From Hahella sp. (GTDB lineage Bacteria; Pseudomonadota; Gammaproteobacteria; Pseudomonadales; Oleiphilaceae), in assembly GCA_028280065.1 (NCBI GenBank), contig JANQMN010000099.1, forward strand, positions 31,541 through 95,540: a stretch of DNA of 64,000 nucleotides. Reading direction: 5' to 3'. This document shows positions 28,005 to 37,390 of this stretch, one piece after another. A program made the translations under genes and the position numbers. The notes under the pieces were generated by a model. It made no database searches. It was not told where the DNA came from and worked only from the letters and a program-made list of their open reading frames with translations. The first letter of the stretch is position 1, and each line of letters starts with the position of its first letter.

Positions 28005-28721
28005 CTATTCTTGCGTAACTTCAGAGCCCGAAATGATCCTGTTTCTTCCCTGGGTTTTTGCCTTGTAAAGTGCATCATCTGCGCGTTTGATCAATGTTTC
28101 CACGGATGATTCGGAGTCAGGGACTTGAGTTGCGATACCTATGCTAAGGGTAACCCTGTCTGCGACATCTGACCCTTCATGTGGGATATTGGCATCTGTC
28201 AGACTGGATTTGATAGAACCAGCAATTTCCGCAGCGAAGTCAGGATGACAATCACCTAGTACAATAATAAATTCTTCTCCTCCATAGCGCGCGACGAAAT
28301 CAGAGGAGCGTTTCACAGAAGCGCTAAGGATGTTAGCGACTTGTACTAGGCAGTTATCTCCTGCCTGGTGCCCATAGGTGTCGTTGTAAACTTTGAAGTA
28401 GTCGATATCAATCATGATGACGGATAGTGGGACTTGGAGGTCTAAAGAACGCTTCCACTCCAGACGCAGAAAGTATTCAAGATGATTTCTATTGTTTACC
28501 CCGGTGAGACCATCCGTTTTGACCATTTCATGCAGCGAAATTTGCTGCTTATCGCTCACTTTGGTCACACGTTCTAACTTCCTTAACAAAGCCTGATAGT
28601 TACTTAACAAGGATTCCAATTCTGGAAGTAAAGGATTGTTCTGATACTGATCTGAACGAAGGAGCTTGGAAAAGTGACGAACTGTTTGGTCTTCTTTGTG
28701 AAACAGCGAGGGGTTTGTCAT
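28005..28721 (-). CDS. siaD: diguanylate cyclase, SiaD-like
   Basis: 238 residues. The N-terminal ~70 residues are helical (ELESLLSNYQALLRKLERVTK), which in SiaD forms a stalk; then GGDEF domain from ~75 with DGLTGVNNRNHLEYFL, IMIDIDYFKVYNDTYGHQAGD and the active site YGGEEF. An I-site RxxD is not evident. Makes c-di-GMP. It is the last gene of siaB-siaC-siaD, 23 bases after siaC. In Pseudomonas, unphosphorylated SiaC binds SiaD and activates it. Confidence 0.88.
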   Translation of the reverse strand: MTNPSLFHKEDQTVRHFSKLLRSDQYQNNPLLPELESLLSNYQALLRKLERVTKVSDKQQISLHEMVKTDGLTGVNNRNHLEYFLRLEWKRSLDLQVPLSVIMIDIDYFKVYNDTYGHQAGDNCLVQVANILSASVKRSSDFVARYGGEEFIIVLGDCHPDFAAEIAGSIKSSLTDANIPHEGSDVADRVTLSIGIATQVPDSESSVETLIKRADDALYKAKTQGRNRIISGSEVTQE

Positions 28722-28744
28722 AACGAGTTCAATTAAGAGTTAGT

Positions 28745-29128
28745 TCACTTTACTGGTTCCAATACAAATAAGGCTTTTTCCAGATCTTCGCCAAATTCTT
28801 CTCCTATTTCCTGCATATATTCATCATCCTCTGGAAAAACCCACTTAACACAAACATGATTCCCGGCAATCGCACTCGCTTCCATCAATTCAAATAGTTC
28901 CAATAATACTCTGGCTGTACTGCTGTTGAAATAAACAAACTCGAAGCACATTTCAATGGTGGCACCACTCAGTCCCGCTAAGTGTTTCCTCAACTGGCCG
29001 ATTGGCTGCTCATAAAATTCACTGATATTTTCTGGGTAGGATTCACCAGCGACTCGAAACTTGTTAAGGGCAAAGTCGAAATCAATTTCCGGCGTGCGTT
29101 CAGCGCTGCGAATTTTAATGTTTTCCAT
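28745..29128 (-). CDS. siaC: SiaC-family regulatory phosphoprotein (DUF1987)
   Basis: 127 residues. DUF1987 signature: RTPEIDFDFALNKFRVAGES, PENISEFYEQPIGQL and FEFVYFNSSTARVLLELFE. The Thr in NSST (about residue 71) sits where the Pseudomonas SiaC threonine is phosphorylated by SiaB and dephosphorylated by SiaA. It is 44 bases after siaB and 23 before siaD. As a partner switch it would turn on the cyclase when dephosphorylated. Assignment by sequence is strong; the switch is inferred from the family. Confidence 0.9.
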   Translation of the reverse strand: MENIKIRSAERTPEIDFDFALNKFRVAGESYPENISEFYEQPIGQLRKHLAGLSGATIEMCFEFVYFNSSTARVLLELFELMEASAIAGNHVCVKWVFPEDDEYMQEIGEEFGEDLEKALFVLEPVK

Positions 29129-29172
29129 TGGTTTTAACCTTTTTTACTACCAGAGCCAAACTTATTTTCCTT

Positions 29173-29715
29173 TCAAATCCATACTTTCATTTCAAAAAAC
29201 TGATGCTCTGCGTCAATAGTACTAAAGCCAAAGTCAAAACCCTTTTTTGCCCTAAGCGCTATTTCTATCAAACCAACACCTGCACCGACACTATTTTCGG
29301 GGGAAGGTTCATGGAGTTTGGTTTTAAATAGGCTTTTCAATTCTAGACGGTTAAGGGATTTAATGTGGCACAACATGGCATTGATGGAGTTTGCATCTGC
29401 ATTATTTATTTTGTTCCCGCAGCATATGAAAAAGTCCTGGTTTTCCCGGCCCATCAAAATGGTTCCATAACTCAAGGGATTGCCATCCTCCAAGGATTTG
29501 CGTTCCGCAGAGTAGCGAATAATATTCTGAATTTGCTCCACAAAGGTGGAGAAGGCTGACATTTTGCGGTCTTTTGACACTGAAAATATTAGCGATTGAC
29601 GCAACGCGCTGCCGATGCTCAAAAGCATATCTTCGGTCAAGGCGCCACTGTAGTAAAAATCGATTGCTTTATCCTGCATTTGACAATACATCGGATACAG
29701 CATGTTAGCCGACAT
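29173..29715 (-). CDS. siaB: SiaB-family protein kinase
   Basis: 180 residues starting at an ATG after GGGAG. Family pattern: SIGSALRQSLIFSV, FSTFVEQIQNIIRYSAE (the N-box-like helix of this GHKL-related kinase), and GAGVGLIEIALRAKKGFDFG (glycine-rich ATP lid). It phosphorylates SiaC and so shuts off the cyclase. First gene of the operon; transcribed away from the propeller/PP2C gene 246 bases upstream. Confidence 0.88.
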   Translation of the reverse strand: MSANMLYPMYCQMQDKAIDFYYSGALTEDMLLSIGSALRQSLIFSVSKDRKMSAFSTFVEQIQNIIRYSAERKSLEDGNPLSYGTILMGRENQDFFICCGNKINNADANSINAMLCHIKSLNRLELKSLFKTKLHEPSPENSVGAGVGLIEIALRAKKGFDFGFSTIDAEHQFFEMKVWI

Positions 29716-29961
29716 TTAAGCGGCTCCCTGATATCTAGGTTGACAATTTGGAAGACAAATAGCCAAATTTAAGCACCCCATGGCAAATTACGAACAGGTT
29801 TGTTCAGGCAATAGTATATCGGTATAGATTGATCTACCTTTATTGCTGCTAGCGACATGCTATTTGGATAGTCTAACTTCAAAAGTATAGTACGTTGACA
29901 ACACTACAAATTTTAAACGCTTGGCCTACCTAATGTAGCACAGCCAATAGAGGGAGACGAT

Positions 29962-32900
29962 TTGGAAAGACTACTGGTTTCAAAACATGCTGTTGTCCTA
30001 TTAGCTGCGTTGTCTTTATTGCAAATTTACTCAGTTCATGCATATAGCCAGGTACCTGCACGTTTCAAGCACCTTACGACAGCTGACGGCCTATCAAACA
30101 ATCAGGTCACAGACATTTTACAGGACCATCACGGATTTCTTTGGATAGCCACCAATAACGGACTTAGTCGCTATGATGGTTATGCGTTTCAAGTCTATCG
30201 GCACAGTTTCGGAGATCCACAGGGTCTCAAAAGTAGCGCGATCAATAGCTTATTCCTGGATAGCAAGGATCGGCTTTGGGTGGGTACTGCCAATGGGCTT
30301 CACCAATTCAATTTCCACCGACTTTCATTTCGACATCATGACAGCCCCCAAAACCAAAGTGATTGGAACGTTAGGAGCATCGCCGAAACGGCGGATGGGA
30401 ATCTTATTATTGGTAGTGAGAGCGGTTTGCTCCAACTCGATCCTGAATCAGGTGATTTCAGTGCCTATTTTGCCCCAGAACACCCGAATCAGTGGCTCAA
30501 TGACGCATCTATTAACGCAGTTTTAATGGATCGGAGTAATTCCCTGTGGATAGGCACGGAAACTGGCCTGTACCGGCATAGTAAAAGCAACGGTAGAGTC
30601 ATTGCATATGTGCATGTGGAAGGCAATCCCAATAGCTTGGTTGAAGGCAGTGTACTTTCACTTTTTGAAGACAAGAGTGGCCATATTTGGATTGGTATCG
30701 ATGGAGGATTGAGTCAGCTCGATCCTGTCAATAACCGGGTTTGGAACTACTACCATGAAGATGATGGTGGTGCGGCTGACCAGTTGGTGGGTGATGAAGT
30801 ATTAGATGTCACTCAAGATGACCAGGGGATTATTTGGATTGCAACGACGGAAGGCTTAAACCGTTATGACGCAGTTAAAAAGGTGTTTACCCCCTATTTT
30901 CATCATCCCGACTTTGCGGACTCGTTAGCGCATAGTCAGACAACGAGTTTATACATAGATCGCTCCGGTATCCTGTGGACAGGTACAGCAGGTGGCGGAT
31001 TAAGTCGGCTGAATTTGAAGCGTAAACCATTTCACCATGCTCAACATCAACCGGGTAAGAGTGACTCGCTTGGATACGATTCCGTGCTTTCTTTTAAGGA
31101 AGATGGTCAGGGTCGTCTCTGGGTCGGTTTAGATGATGAAGGATTCAATCGCTTTGATCCGGAAACAGGGGATTTTGAGCGGTTTGAGTATGAAGCCGAG
31201 GATTATCCAACCACTGAAAATCAGGAAGGTATTTTCTATATCGACTCCGGCGGCATCCATAAAGACCGCATTCGATCCATAGAGGTTGATTCCACAGGTA
31301 ACCTGTGGATGGGAACCAGTGAAGGTTTGGAGTATTTTAATCTAGAGTCCATCCAATTCCGCCATTTCAGTCCAAAGGAAGACCGACCTCACAGTCTAAG
31401 CGCAGAAGATATTCTTGTCGTTCGTCTAACGGCGCCGGAAGTTCTCTGGTTGGGTACGGACGGTGGCGGCTTAATTCGTTTTAATCCGAAAACTTATGAG
31501 ACGAAGATTTATCGTCACCAGCCTGGTGACCCGACCAGTCTAAGTGGCGATACCGTGACTGCAATCCTACCCAATGGTGATGGCAAACTTTGGATTGCCA
31601 CCAAAGGAGCGGGTTTAAATCTCTTCGATTCCAATTCGGAGCAGTTTAAGTCATGGCGGAGTACGAAAACTTCTGATCACTCACTGAGCCATGACAATGT
31701 CTGGAGTCTTCATTTAAGTGGGCAGGGCAACTTATGGATTGGGACAGATAACGGCTTAAACAGACTAAATCCCGCAACAGAGAAAATAGAACATTTTGGC
31801 GAAAATGAAGGTATTACTGCACCTATTATATTGGGCATCCTGGAGGATAATTCTGGAAATCTATGGTTAAGCAAAGAAAGGGGCGTTTCAAAGTTTAATC
31901 CAGCATTGCTTACGGTAAGAAACTATTCATCGCGAAATGGCTTGCCGACGGATCAGTTTCTTCATGGCGCTTATTACAAAAGCAGTACCGGCCAATTCTA
32001 TCTGGGAAGTAACCAAGGCATGGTGTTTTTCGATCCGGAAATGATTGAGGACAACTCCCACCAGCCTAAGTTGTTGCTTACGGGACTGCAGATATTTAAC
32101 AAATCAATCATCCCAGGTGACGATTCTCCTCTAGACAGTGCTGTTTCTGAGGCAAAAAAACTGCATCTAACCTGGCGTGATAAGGTGGTTTCTTTTACTT
32201 TTTCAGCGTTGGATTTTACCAACCCTGAAAACAATCTGTATCAATATAAGCTTGAGGGATTTGATCTCGACTGGAGCGAGAGCAACCGGCGACGAGTAGT
32301 CAGCTATACCAACTTACCCGCCGGGACCTACTTGTTTAGAGTTAGGGGCTCCAACAATGATGGTATTTGGAGCGATAATGAAATAGCGCTTGCGGTAGAG
32401 GTGGCCCCACCACCATGGCAAACCTGGTGGGCTTATTCGATTTACCTAATATTAACGGCGGCAACTCTCATTGCAGTCATTTGGTACCGAACGCTGAAAC
32501 TCAGAAAAGCGCTGGCGGCACGAGAGAAGGCCAATCTATTGCTGGAACAGAAAGTCGCAGATCGAACAAACGAACTCAACCTTAAGAATCTGGAACTGGA
32601 AAAGTCCAATCGGAATATTATCAGCAGCATTCAATATGCACAGAAGATTCAACATGCTCTGTTACCGAGTGATAGCTTGGTAAAACAGTTGTTTGATGAT
32701 TGTTTTATAGTCTGGCAGCCTCGGGATATTGTTGGTGGTGATGTTTACTATATTGATCAACTTAATGGCTTCACGGTTGTGGCGGTAATCGACTGCACGG
32801 GGCATGGTGTTCCAGGCGCTTTCATGACGATGCTGGCCTCTTCCGGACTACGCCGCATCACAGTAGATGAAAACTGTTTGAATCCCTCAGAAATTCTTAC

Positions 32901-33372
32901 ACGCCTCAATATGATTGTGAAGAAATCGCTTCAGCAGGACTCAGATCATGTCCGTTCGGATGATGGGATGGATGCTGCAGTTTGTGTGGTGAGTCCGGAG
33001 CAAAAGGAACTTACTTTTGCCGGCGCTAATTTGCCATTGACCTATGCCTACCAGGATCAAATACATGCCATTAAAGGTGATCGACATAGTATCGGCTATA
33101 AAAAATCAGACATGGATTATCAATTCACCAACCATACCGTTGCCGTCGAAAAAGATATGGTTTTCTATCTTTACACTGATGGCATTACTGACCAGCTAGG
33201 CGGCCAAAAACGTCGCATGTTCGGAAACCGCAGGCTTAGAGAAGCGTTGTTAAAACGTCACCAACTTCCTTTTGACAAGCAAAAGGAAGAAGTGGTTGTC
33301 GAGTTCGATAACTATCGATCAGATCACACTGCCCAGGATGACTTTACCCTTATCGGATTTAGGATTAGGTAA
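29962..33372 (+). CDS. beta-propeller / Y_Y_Y / PP2C phosphatase sensor, likely SiaA counterpart
   Basis: 1,136 residues from a TTG with AGAGGGAGACGA upstream. Signal sequence to ~residue 28, then ~14 two-component-regulator propeller repeats to ~690 (GLSNNQVTDILQDHHGFLWI, LWIGTETGLYRHS, LWLGTDGGGLIRF), a Y_Y_Y domain near 745-815 (YQYKLEGFDLDWSE, VRGSNNDGIWS), a membrane helix at ~820-842 (YSIYLILTAATLIAVIWY), a coiled coil, and a SpoIIE/PP2C phosphatase at ~895-1136 with metal-binding Asp in VGGDVYYID, VIDCTGHGVPGAF, YTDGITDQ and AQDDFTLIGF. It is divergent from siaBCD. Pseudomonas SiaA has a HAMP-linked sensor instead; here a propeller sensor carries the SiaC phosphatase. Its partner role is inference from context. 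Confidence 0.88.
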   Translation: MERLLVSKHAVVLLAALSLLQIYSVHAYSQVPARFKHLTTADGLSNNQVTDILQDHHGFLWIATNNGLSRYDGYAFQVYRHSFGDPQGLKSSAINSLFLDSKDRLWVGTANGLHQFNFHRLSFRHHDSPQNQSDWNVRSIAETADGNLIIGSESGLLQLDPESGDFSAYFAPEHPNQWLNDASINAVLMDRSNSLWIGTETGLYRHSKSNGRVIAYVHVEGNPNSLVEGSVLSLFEDKSGHIWIGIDGGLSQLDPVNNRVWNYYHEDDGGAADQLVGDEVLDVTQDDQGIIWIATTEGLNRYDAVKKVFTPYFHHPDFADSLAHSQTTSLYIDRSGILWTGTAGGGLSRLNLKRKPFHHAQHQPGKSDSLGYDSVLSFKEDGQGRLWVGLDDEGFNRFDPETGDFERFEYEAEDYPTTENQEGIFYIDSGGIHKDRIRSIEVDSTGNLWMGTSEGLEYFNLESIQFRHFSPKEDRPHSLSAEDILVVRLTAPEVLWLGTDGGGLIRFNPKTYETKIYRHQPGDPTSLSGDTVTAILPNGDGKLWIATKGAGLNLFDSNSEQFKSWRSTKTSDHSLSHDNVWSLHLSGQGNLWIGTDNGLNRLNPATEKIEHFGENEGITAPIILGILEDNSGNLWLSKERGVSKFNPALLTVRNYSSRNGLPTDQFLHGAYYKSSTGQFYLGSNQGMVFFDPEMIEDNSHQPKLLLTGLQIFNKSIIPGDDSPLDSAVSEAKKLHLTWRDKVVSFTFSALDFTNPENNLYQYKLEGFDLDWSESNRRRVVSYTNLPAGTYLFRVRGSNNDGIWSDNEIALAVEVAPPPWQTWWAYSIYLILTAATLIAVIWYRTLKLRKALAAREKANLLLEQKVADRTNELNLKNLELEKSNRNIISSIQYAQKIQHALLPSDSLVKQLFDDCFIVWQPRDIVGGDVYYIDQLNGFTVVAVIDCTGHGVPGAFMTMLASSGLRRITVDENCLNPSEILTRLNMIVKKSLQQDSDHVRSDDGMDAAVCVVSPEQKELTFAGANLPLTYAYQDQIHAIKGDRHSIGYKKSDMDYQFTNHTVAVEKDMVFYLYTDGITDQLGGQKRRMFGNRRLREALLKRHQLPFDKQKEEVVVEFDNYRSDHTAQDDFTLIGFRIR

Positions 33373-33423
33373 CCTGCTACTTATAGGATACAGTTTTAAC
33401 AACAATGGATTGCCCTTAAAGTA

Positions 33424-34293
33424 TCAATGGTGTTTTCTCTGAGTTTGGCTGAAAAAATCAGCAAGCAATTCACCAACCTGCCGAGGATCATCCTCCTGTA
33501 AAAAATGCCCACAGTTGTCCAATTTTGTTAACTCGGCGGATGGAAAATCCTCTTGAAGACGTTGCATGGTTTTCGCTATGTCGGGCAATATTCTATCGTT
33601 TACTCCGTAGATTAGACGCAAGGGAATGTCGAGAGATTTTAGTTGCTTCTCCATTTGCTTAAAGGCTTTAGGACTTAAGCCCTGAGCGGCTTTCAGAAGA
33701 GCCCGCCGTGCTTCATCGGAAGCGAAGGGCCTTTGATAGGGTAAGATCTCCTCCGGACCTAAAGATGTCTTGTTCTTCATACCGAAATGCATGGCAGATT
33801 TGAGACCATGCGCGCTGGAAATCCACTGCTTGACTATTGGCAGATGGGTAGCCGCGATAAAGGCCTTCACCGCCCATGACATTTGGGGATAAACCACGGT
33901 GTTGAGAATACCCAGTGCCGTTGCTCTTTCGGGGTTGTCAACTACCCACTTGATGCCAATCGGGCCACCTAAATCGTGTACAACAATCGCTGTATTTTCA
34001 ATTGCAAGTGCATCCAGAAAGGCGTTGAGAATGGTGTTATAAAACCGAAAGCTATAGTTCACGTCTAAAGGCTTATCCGACAGGCCAAACCCCGGCAGGT
34101 CCAGGGCAATGACACGATTATTTTCGGCAAGCGCAGGCATGACATTACGCCACAGGTATGACGACGTTGGCCATCCATGCAATAACAATATTGGCGCTCC
34201 CTGACCCTGTTCCAGAAAGTGTAGTTTTAGTGATCTATCATCCTTAGTAGCGACCGTCACATAGTTACTTGTAATACCCGGGGCGAGCTTCAT
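33424..34293 (-). CDS. alpha/beta hydrolase, haloalkane-dehalogenase/epoxide-hydrolase-like
   Basis: 289 residues. LLLHGWPTSSYLWRN holds the oxyanion region, DLPGFGLSDKP follows, and the nucleophile sits in VVHDLGGPIG, an Asp rather than Ser, the hallmark of dehalogenases and epoxide hydrolases. The acid is in GVNDRILPD and the catalytic His in DNCGHFLQEDDP. Substrate cannot be read. Divergent from a TetR gene with twin operators in between, so it is probably repressed by it. Confidence 0.85.
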   Translation of the reverse strand: MKLAPGITSNYVTVATKDDRSLKLHFLEQGQGAPILLLHGWPTSSYLWRNVMPALAENNRVIALDLPGFGLSDKPLDVNYSFRFYNTILNAFLDALAIENTAIVVHDLGGPIGIKWVVDNPERATALGILNTVVYPQMSWAVKAFIAATHLPIVKQWISSAHGLKSAMHFGMKNKTSLGPEEILPYQRPFASDEARRALLKAAQGLSPKAFKQMEKQLKSLDIPLRLIYGVNDRILPDIAKTMQRLQEDFPSAELTKLDNCGHFLQEDDPRQVGELLADFFSQTQRKHH

Positions 34294-34325
34294 AGCTTAA
34301 ACCTCTTAACAGAATGGCCTTTTAT

Positions 34326-34360
34326 TGACGTAACGTCACCATTATAATGACGATGCGTCA
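34326..34360. promoter_or_regulatory. twin palindromic operators for the TetR regulator
   Basis: Two 13-bp palindromes TGACGTAACGTCA (34326-34338) and TGACGATGCGTCA (34348-34360), arms TGACG/CGTCA identical, centres 22 bases (two helical turns) apart. They sit between the hydrolase and tetR start codons, the usual site of TetR autorepression. Confidence 0.75.
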
Positions 34361-34383
34361 TAAATAAATCAAGCAGAATTTTT

Positions 34384-35136
34384 ATGCCGAAGATTATTAC
34401 TTCAGAAGAATTGCAAGCTCGAGAAATCCGAATTATTGAAACGGCATGTGAGCTGATACAGCAACAGGGTTTTGCGGCGATCACAATGGACAAAATCGTC
34501 GCCAAAGTGCCCTATTCGAAAGGCAGCGTTTATAAACACTTCAATTCTATTGAAGAACTGATGTTGGCGATTACCAATAGCGGTGCTTATCACCTGTTGG
34601 CTTTTATGGAAAGAGCAAAGCTATTTTCCGGATCAACCCGGGAAAGATACTTAGCGAGGGCTTTGGCCTATTTTGTTTATGGCCAGCTTTATCCGATTCA
34701 GTTTTTCTGTGAACTCGAAGCGATGACACCTTTGGTTCGGGAAAAAGCCAGCGCCAGGCATACTGAGGAGGGTAAAAGGTTACTACAATCTTTCTACTCC
34801 CTCGCCGCAGAATTTGTTGCGGACGGCGTAAAAGAAGGTGATTTAGTTCTTAGCGCCGATGCTACTCCGCAACGTATCGCTAATATTTCGTGGACATCGG
34901 AATTTGGTTTAGCCAGCTATACTCTTGCGGTAAGTTTTGGAAATGCCGCACACAAAAAGCAACAGGCTAAAAGACTCGAAGAGGAACTGTTCTGGATGGT
35001 AAATGTATTCATGGACGGGCTTGCCTGGCGGCCATTGACAAGCGAGCACAATTACCGGGATACCTGGGCTCGGATCAAAGAGGAAGTTTTTGCGGAAGAA
35101 GTTGGCAAATTATTAGAAGAGGAAGAGAGGCTTTGA
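34384..35136 (+). CDS. TetR/AcrR-family transcriptional regulator
   Basis: 250 residues. N-terminal helix-turn-helix ETACELIQQQGFAAITMDKI and YSKGSVYKHFNSIEELMLAI. The C-terminal ligand domain is helical and ends EEVGKLLEEEERL. It overlaps the next gene by 4 bases. With the twin palindromes upstream it likely represses itself and the divergent hydrolase; the inducer is unknown. Confidence 0.92.
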   Translation: MPKIITSEELQAREIRIIETACELIQQQGFAAITMDKIVAKVPYSKGSVYKHFNSIEELMLAITNSGAYHLLAFMERAKLFSGSTRERYLARALAYFVYGQLYPIQFFCELEAMTPLVREKASARHTEEGKRLLQSFYSLAAEFVADGVKEGDLVLSADATPQRIANISWTSEFGLASYTLAVSFGNAAHKKQQAKRLEEELFWMVNVFMDGLAWRPLTSEHNYRDTWARIKEEVFAEEVGKLLEEEERL

Positions 35137-35576
35137 GTTCAACTCAGCCAGCTTCGCGGATAGTTCAGATTATTTTTCAAAACGCGGACAAAGTTCTTCT
35201 GGGATATCGGCAAAATGTGCCGGTAGAAAACAATTTATGGGCTTTCCCGGGCGGAAGAATTGAGCCAGGCGAAACGCCAACTGAAGCGGCTTCTCGAGAA
35301 GCGCTGGAAGAAGTTGGCGTACAACCTTTGCAGTTATCTGAACTGTTTGACTTAGCTGATGCATACGGAAATGCTCATTATTTTTTCCTCTGTACCAAAT
35401 GGTCTGGAGATCTTTGCAATATGGAACCAGAATTGTATAGAGAAATAGGCTGGTTTCGGTTAAGTAAACTGCCAGCCGATTGTTCAGCAGTGACCTATGC
35501 GGCTCGAAAGCAACTCCAAAGTGTACTAGAGCAGCACCAAATCGTTTTTGACAGGTCGCTGAGGATTCAGGATTAA
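35133..35576 (+). CDS. Nudix hydrolase
   Basis: 147 residues. Starts at a TTG that overlaps the tetR stop (TTGA), with GAAGAGGAAGAGAGG upstream. Nudix box GGRIEPGETPTEAASREALEEVGV matches GX5EX7REUXEEXGU. Hydrolyses a nucleoside-diphosphate-linked compound; substrate not predictable. Translational coupling to tetR indicates co-transcription. Confidence 0.9.
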   Translation: MSSTQPASRIVQIIFQNADKVLLGYRQNVPVENNLWAFPGGRIEPGETPTEAASREALEEVGVQPLQLSELFDLADAYGNAHYFFLCTKWSGDLCNMEPELYREIGWFRLSKLPADCSAVTYAARKQLQSVLEQHQIVFDRSLRIQD

Positions 35577-35631
35577 ATCAGATTGCAGTTTAACTCACCA
35601 ATAACAGAGGCGTTATTTGGAGGAAGATAAT

Positions 35632-36051
35632 ATGAGGCAAATTGTTATAAAGAATATAAAGGACCGTTTTGCTGTGCTTTCTGAGCTTGCCGAATCGTTG
35701 AATGACTTCCAATATTCAAAAAGCTTGGATCTCCCGAGATATAAATCGGCTGAAGACCATTTTTGGTGCTTAATCGGCGCCAGGGAAAGCTATTTCAGAG
35801 CAATAGTTGCCGGGGAGTGGCAAGGATTTAGTTGTTCGCTCCCTGATAATAGCAAGAGATCTGATTACATAAGTGCATTGAAGAAAACTGAGGAAGAGTT
35901 TGAGAATGTTTTGCGGGGAGTTGAGTGGTCTGAACCTTCGGAAAGTCTACTGGCTAGCCTGTATGAACATGAAGTCATGCATGAAGGCCAATTGATTAGG
36001 CTGGTGTATGGCTTGGGGTTGGAAATGCCTAAAAGCAGCAGATGGGCTTAG
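35632..36051 (+). CDS. DinB-like four-helix protein
   Basis: 139 residues from ATG 35632 preceded by GGAGGAAGATAAT; the track start at TTG 35617 overlaps that ribosome site. Pattern of DinB/YfiT metal-binding proteins: SLDLPRYKSAEDHFWCLIGA (first His) and YEHEVMHEGQLIRLVYGLGL (HExxxHxGQ-type His pair). Such proteins bind a divalent metal and act as thiol transferases or damage-response proteins. Function unknown here. Confidence 0.75.
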   Translation: MRQIVIKNIKDRFAVLSELAESLNDFQYSKSLDLPRYKSAEDHFWCLIGARESYFRAIVAGEWQGFSCSLPDNSKRSDYISALKKTEEEFENVLRGVEWSEPSESLLASLYEHEVMHEGQLIRLVYGLGLEMPKSSRWA

Positions 36052-36062
36052 CTTGAATAACT

Positions 36063-36551
36063 ATGCTATTACCCGTTTCGAATAGAAGTGCAGAAATTGA
36101 ATTGAAACCTCTTCCACGAATCCAAGAAGAACACAATTTGGTCCTGATTATTGACGAAGGAAAAGAGTTCTTGCTGCATCCCGATGCGGCCGAAGCCTGG
36201 AAGCAATTGAAAGAATCGGCAGAAAAAGAAGGAATACACTTAGCCCTTGTATCTGCATTTCGCAGTATTAAACGCCAGAGTGAAATCATTGAAAACAAAC
36301 GAAGGAAGGGCATTCCAGAATCTGAAATCTTCAAAACCAACGTCCCAGCAGGGTTCAGTGAACACCATTCTGGACGAGCCATCGATGTTAGCACCGAAGG
36401 TTATGCGCCGCTGGAAGAAGAGTTTGAGCAATCACCTGCATTTCGTTGGCTGCAAAAACATAGTGAAGAGTTTGGTTTTTCATTGAGTTATCCACGAGAC
36501 AACAGCTATGGAATCGCTAATGAACCTTGGCATTGGTTTTACAAAGCTTAG
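36063..36551 (+). CDS. VanY-type D-Ala-D-Ala carboxypeptidase family protein
   Basis: 162 residues, 11 bases after the DinB gene. Zinc peptidase pattern: VSAFRSIKRQSEII, EHHSGRAIDVSTEG (H-x6-D) and the catalytic NEPWHWFYKA. No signal peptide is evident, which is unusual for an enzyme acting on cell wall, so it may act on cytoplasmic or recycled peptides. Class assignment is firm, role is not. Confidence 0.85.
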   Translation: MLLPVSNRSAEIELKPLPRIQEEHNLVLIIDEGKEFLLHPDAAEAWKQLKESAEKEGIHLALVSAFRSIKRQSEIIENKRRKGIPESEIFKTNVPAGFSEHHSGRAIDVSTEGYAPLEEEFEQSPAFRWLQKHSEEFGFSLSYPRDNSYGIANEPWHWFYKA

Positions 36552-36630
36552 AAGTTGATACTTGGCCTATGGCAGCAGGTTAGATATTCGCAGTGGAGAA
36601 AAGTAAACACTTTTCACAGAGGCAACAAAA

Positions 36631-37121
36631 TTGACGCTTGAGTTTAAAAACATAAACATCGAATCAGATTATGATTTATGCGTTCAATCGCGGCGCGATG
36701 CCTATTATTGTAGCTTCAATACATATGATGGTTTTTCTGATTTTATCTCTGGTTATCGAGAGAAACTCTCTCACCGCTTAGGGATGCAAGAGTGGTTTTG
36801 CAAACATGTCTGGTTTAATGACTGTATCGCAGGTCAATTAGGGTTTAGATCTACTTCCCCGGAGAAAATACTGGGTATGTGCATTTGATTTATCTTCTTC
36901 CCGAGTATAGAGGAAAAGGGTTAGCTGCCAACTTGCAAAAGTACATATTCGAAAAGCTAACCCAAGCTGGTTGCGCCCGAGCGGTACTTGTAGCAAGCAG
37001 AAAGAATAGACGTGCGTTAAATCATTATCAAAGATGCGGGTGGAAGTACGTTGAACCCTATCCAAAGCTCGAATTCATGGACTATTACGAGCTCCTACTT
37101 TATGAACCCAGTCATGCTTAG
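36631..37121 (+). pseudogene. GNAT N-acetyltransferase broken by one frameshift
   Basis: Begins at a TTG (TLEFKNINIESDYDLCVQSR) and reads to a stop at 36888. The continuing acetyltransferase half, HLIYLLPEYRGKGLAANLQK (acetyl-CoA loop R-G-K-G-L-A) and HYQRCGWKYVEPYP, lies in another frame and ends at 37121. In the other frame the junction reads GYVHLIYLLPEYRG, so a one-base change near 36875 splits an otherwise complete ~165-residue protein. Confidence 0.8.
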
Positions 37122-37390
37122 ATTGATTTTGGGTATGCTCGCTTGGGAATAAAGAATTAGCACTTTAAAGCGACAATTTTAAAAAATGGCCGTTTAACAG
37201 CTGTCCTGAAGGCGCGTTTCTGCAAGAAAGCGATGGCCAAGGCGAGAATCATTTACTAGTTTTTACATTGACCCTAATTAATTAATTGCAGACAAGACCC
37301 GACAAGTTGCAATAGCGGTGCTGAAAAATCATGACCTTACTGCTGCAGCGGGGCACATTGCTGATGAAACGCTGACATGATGACCAGCTA

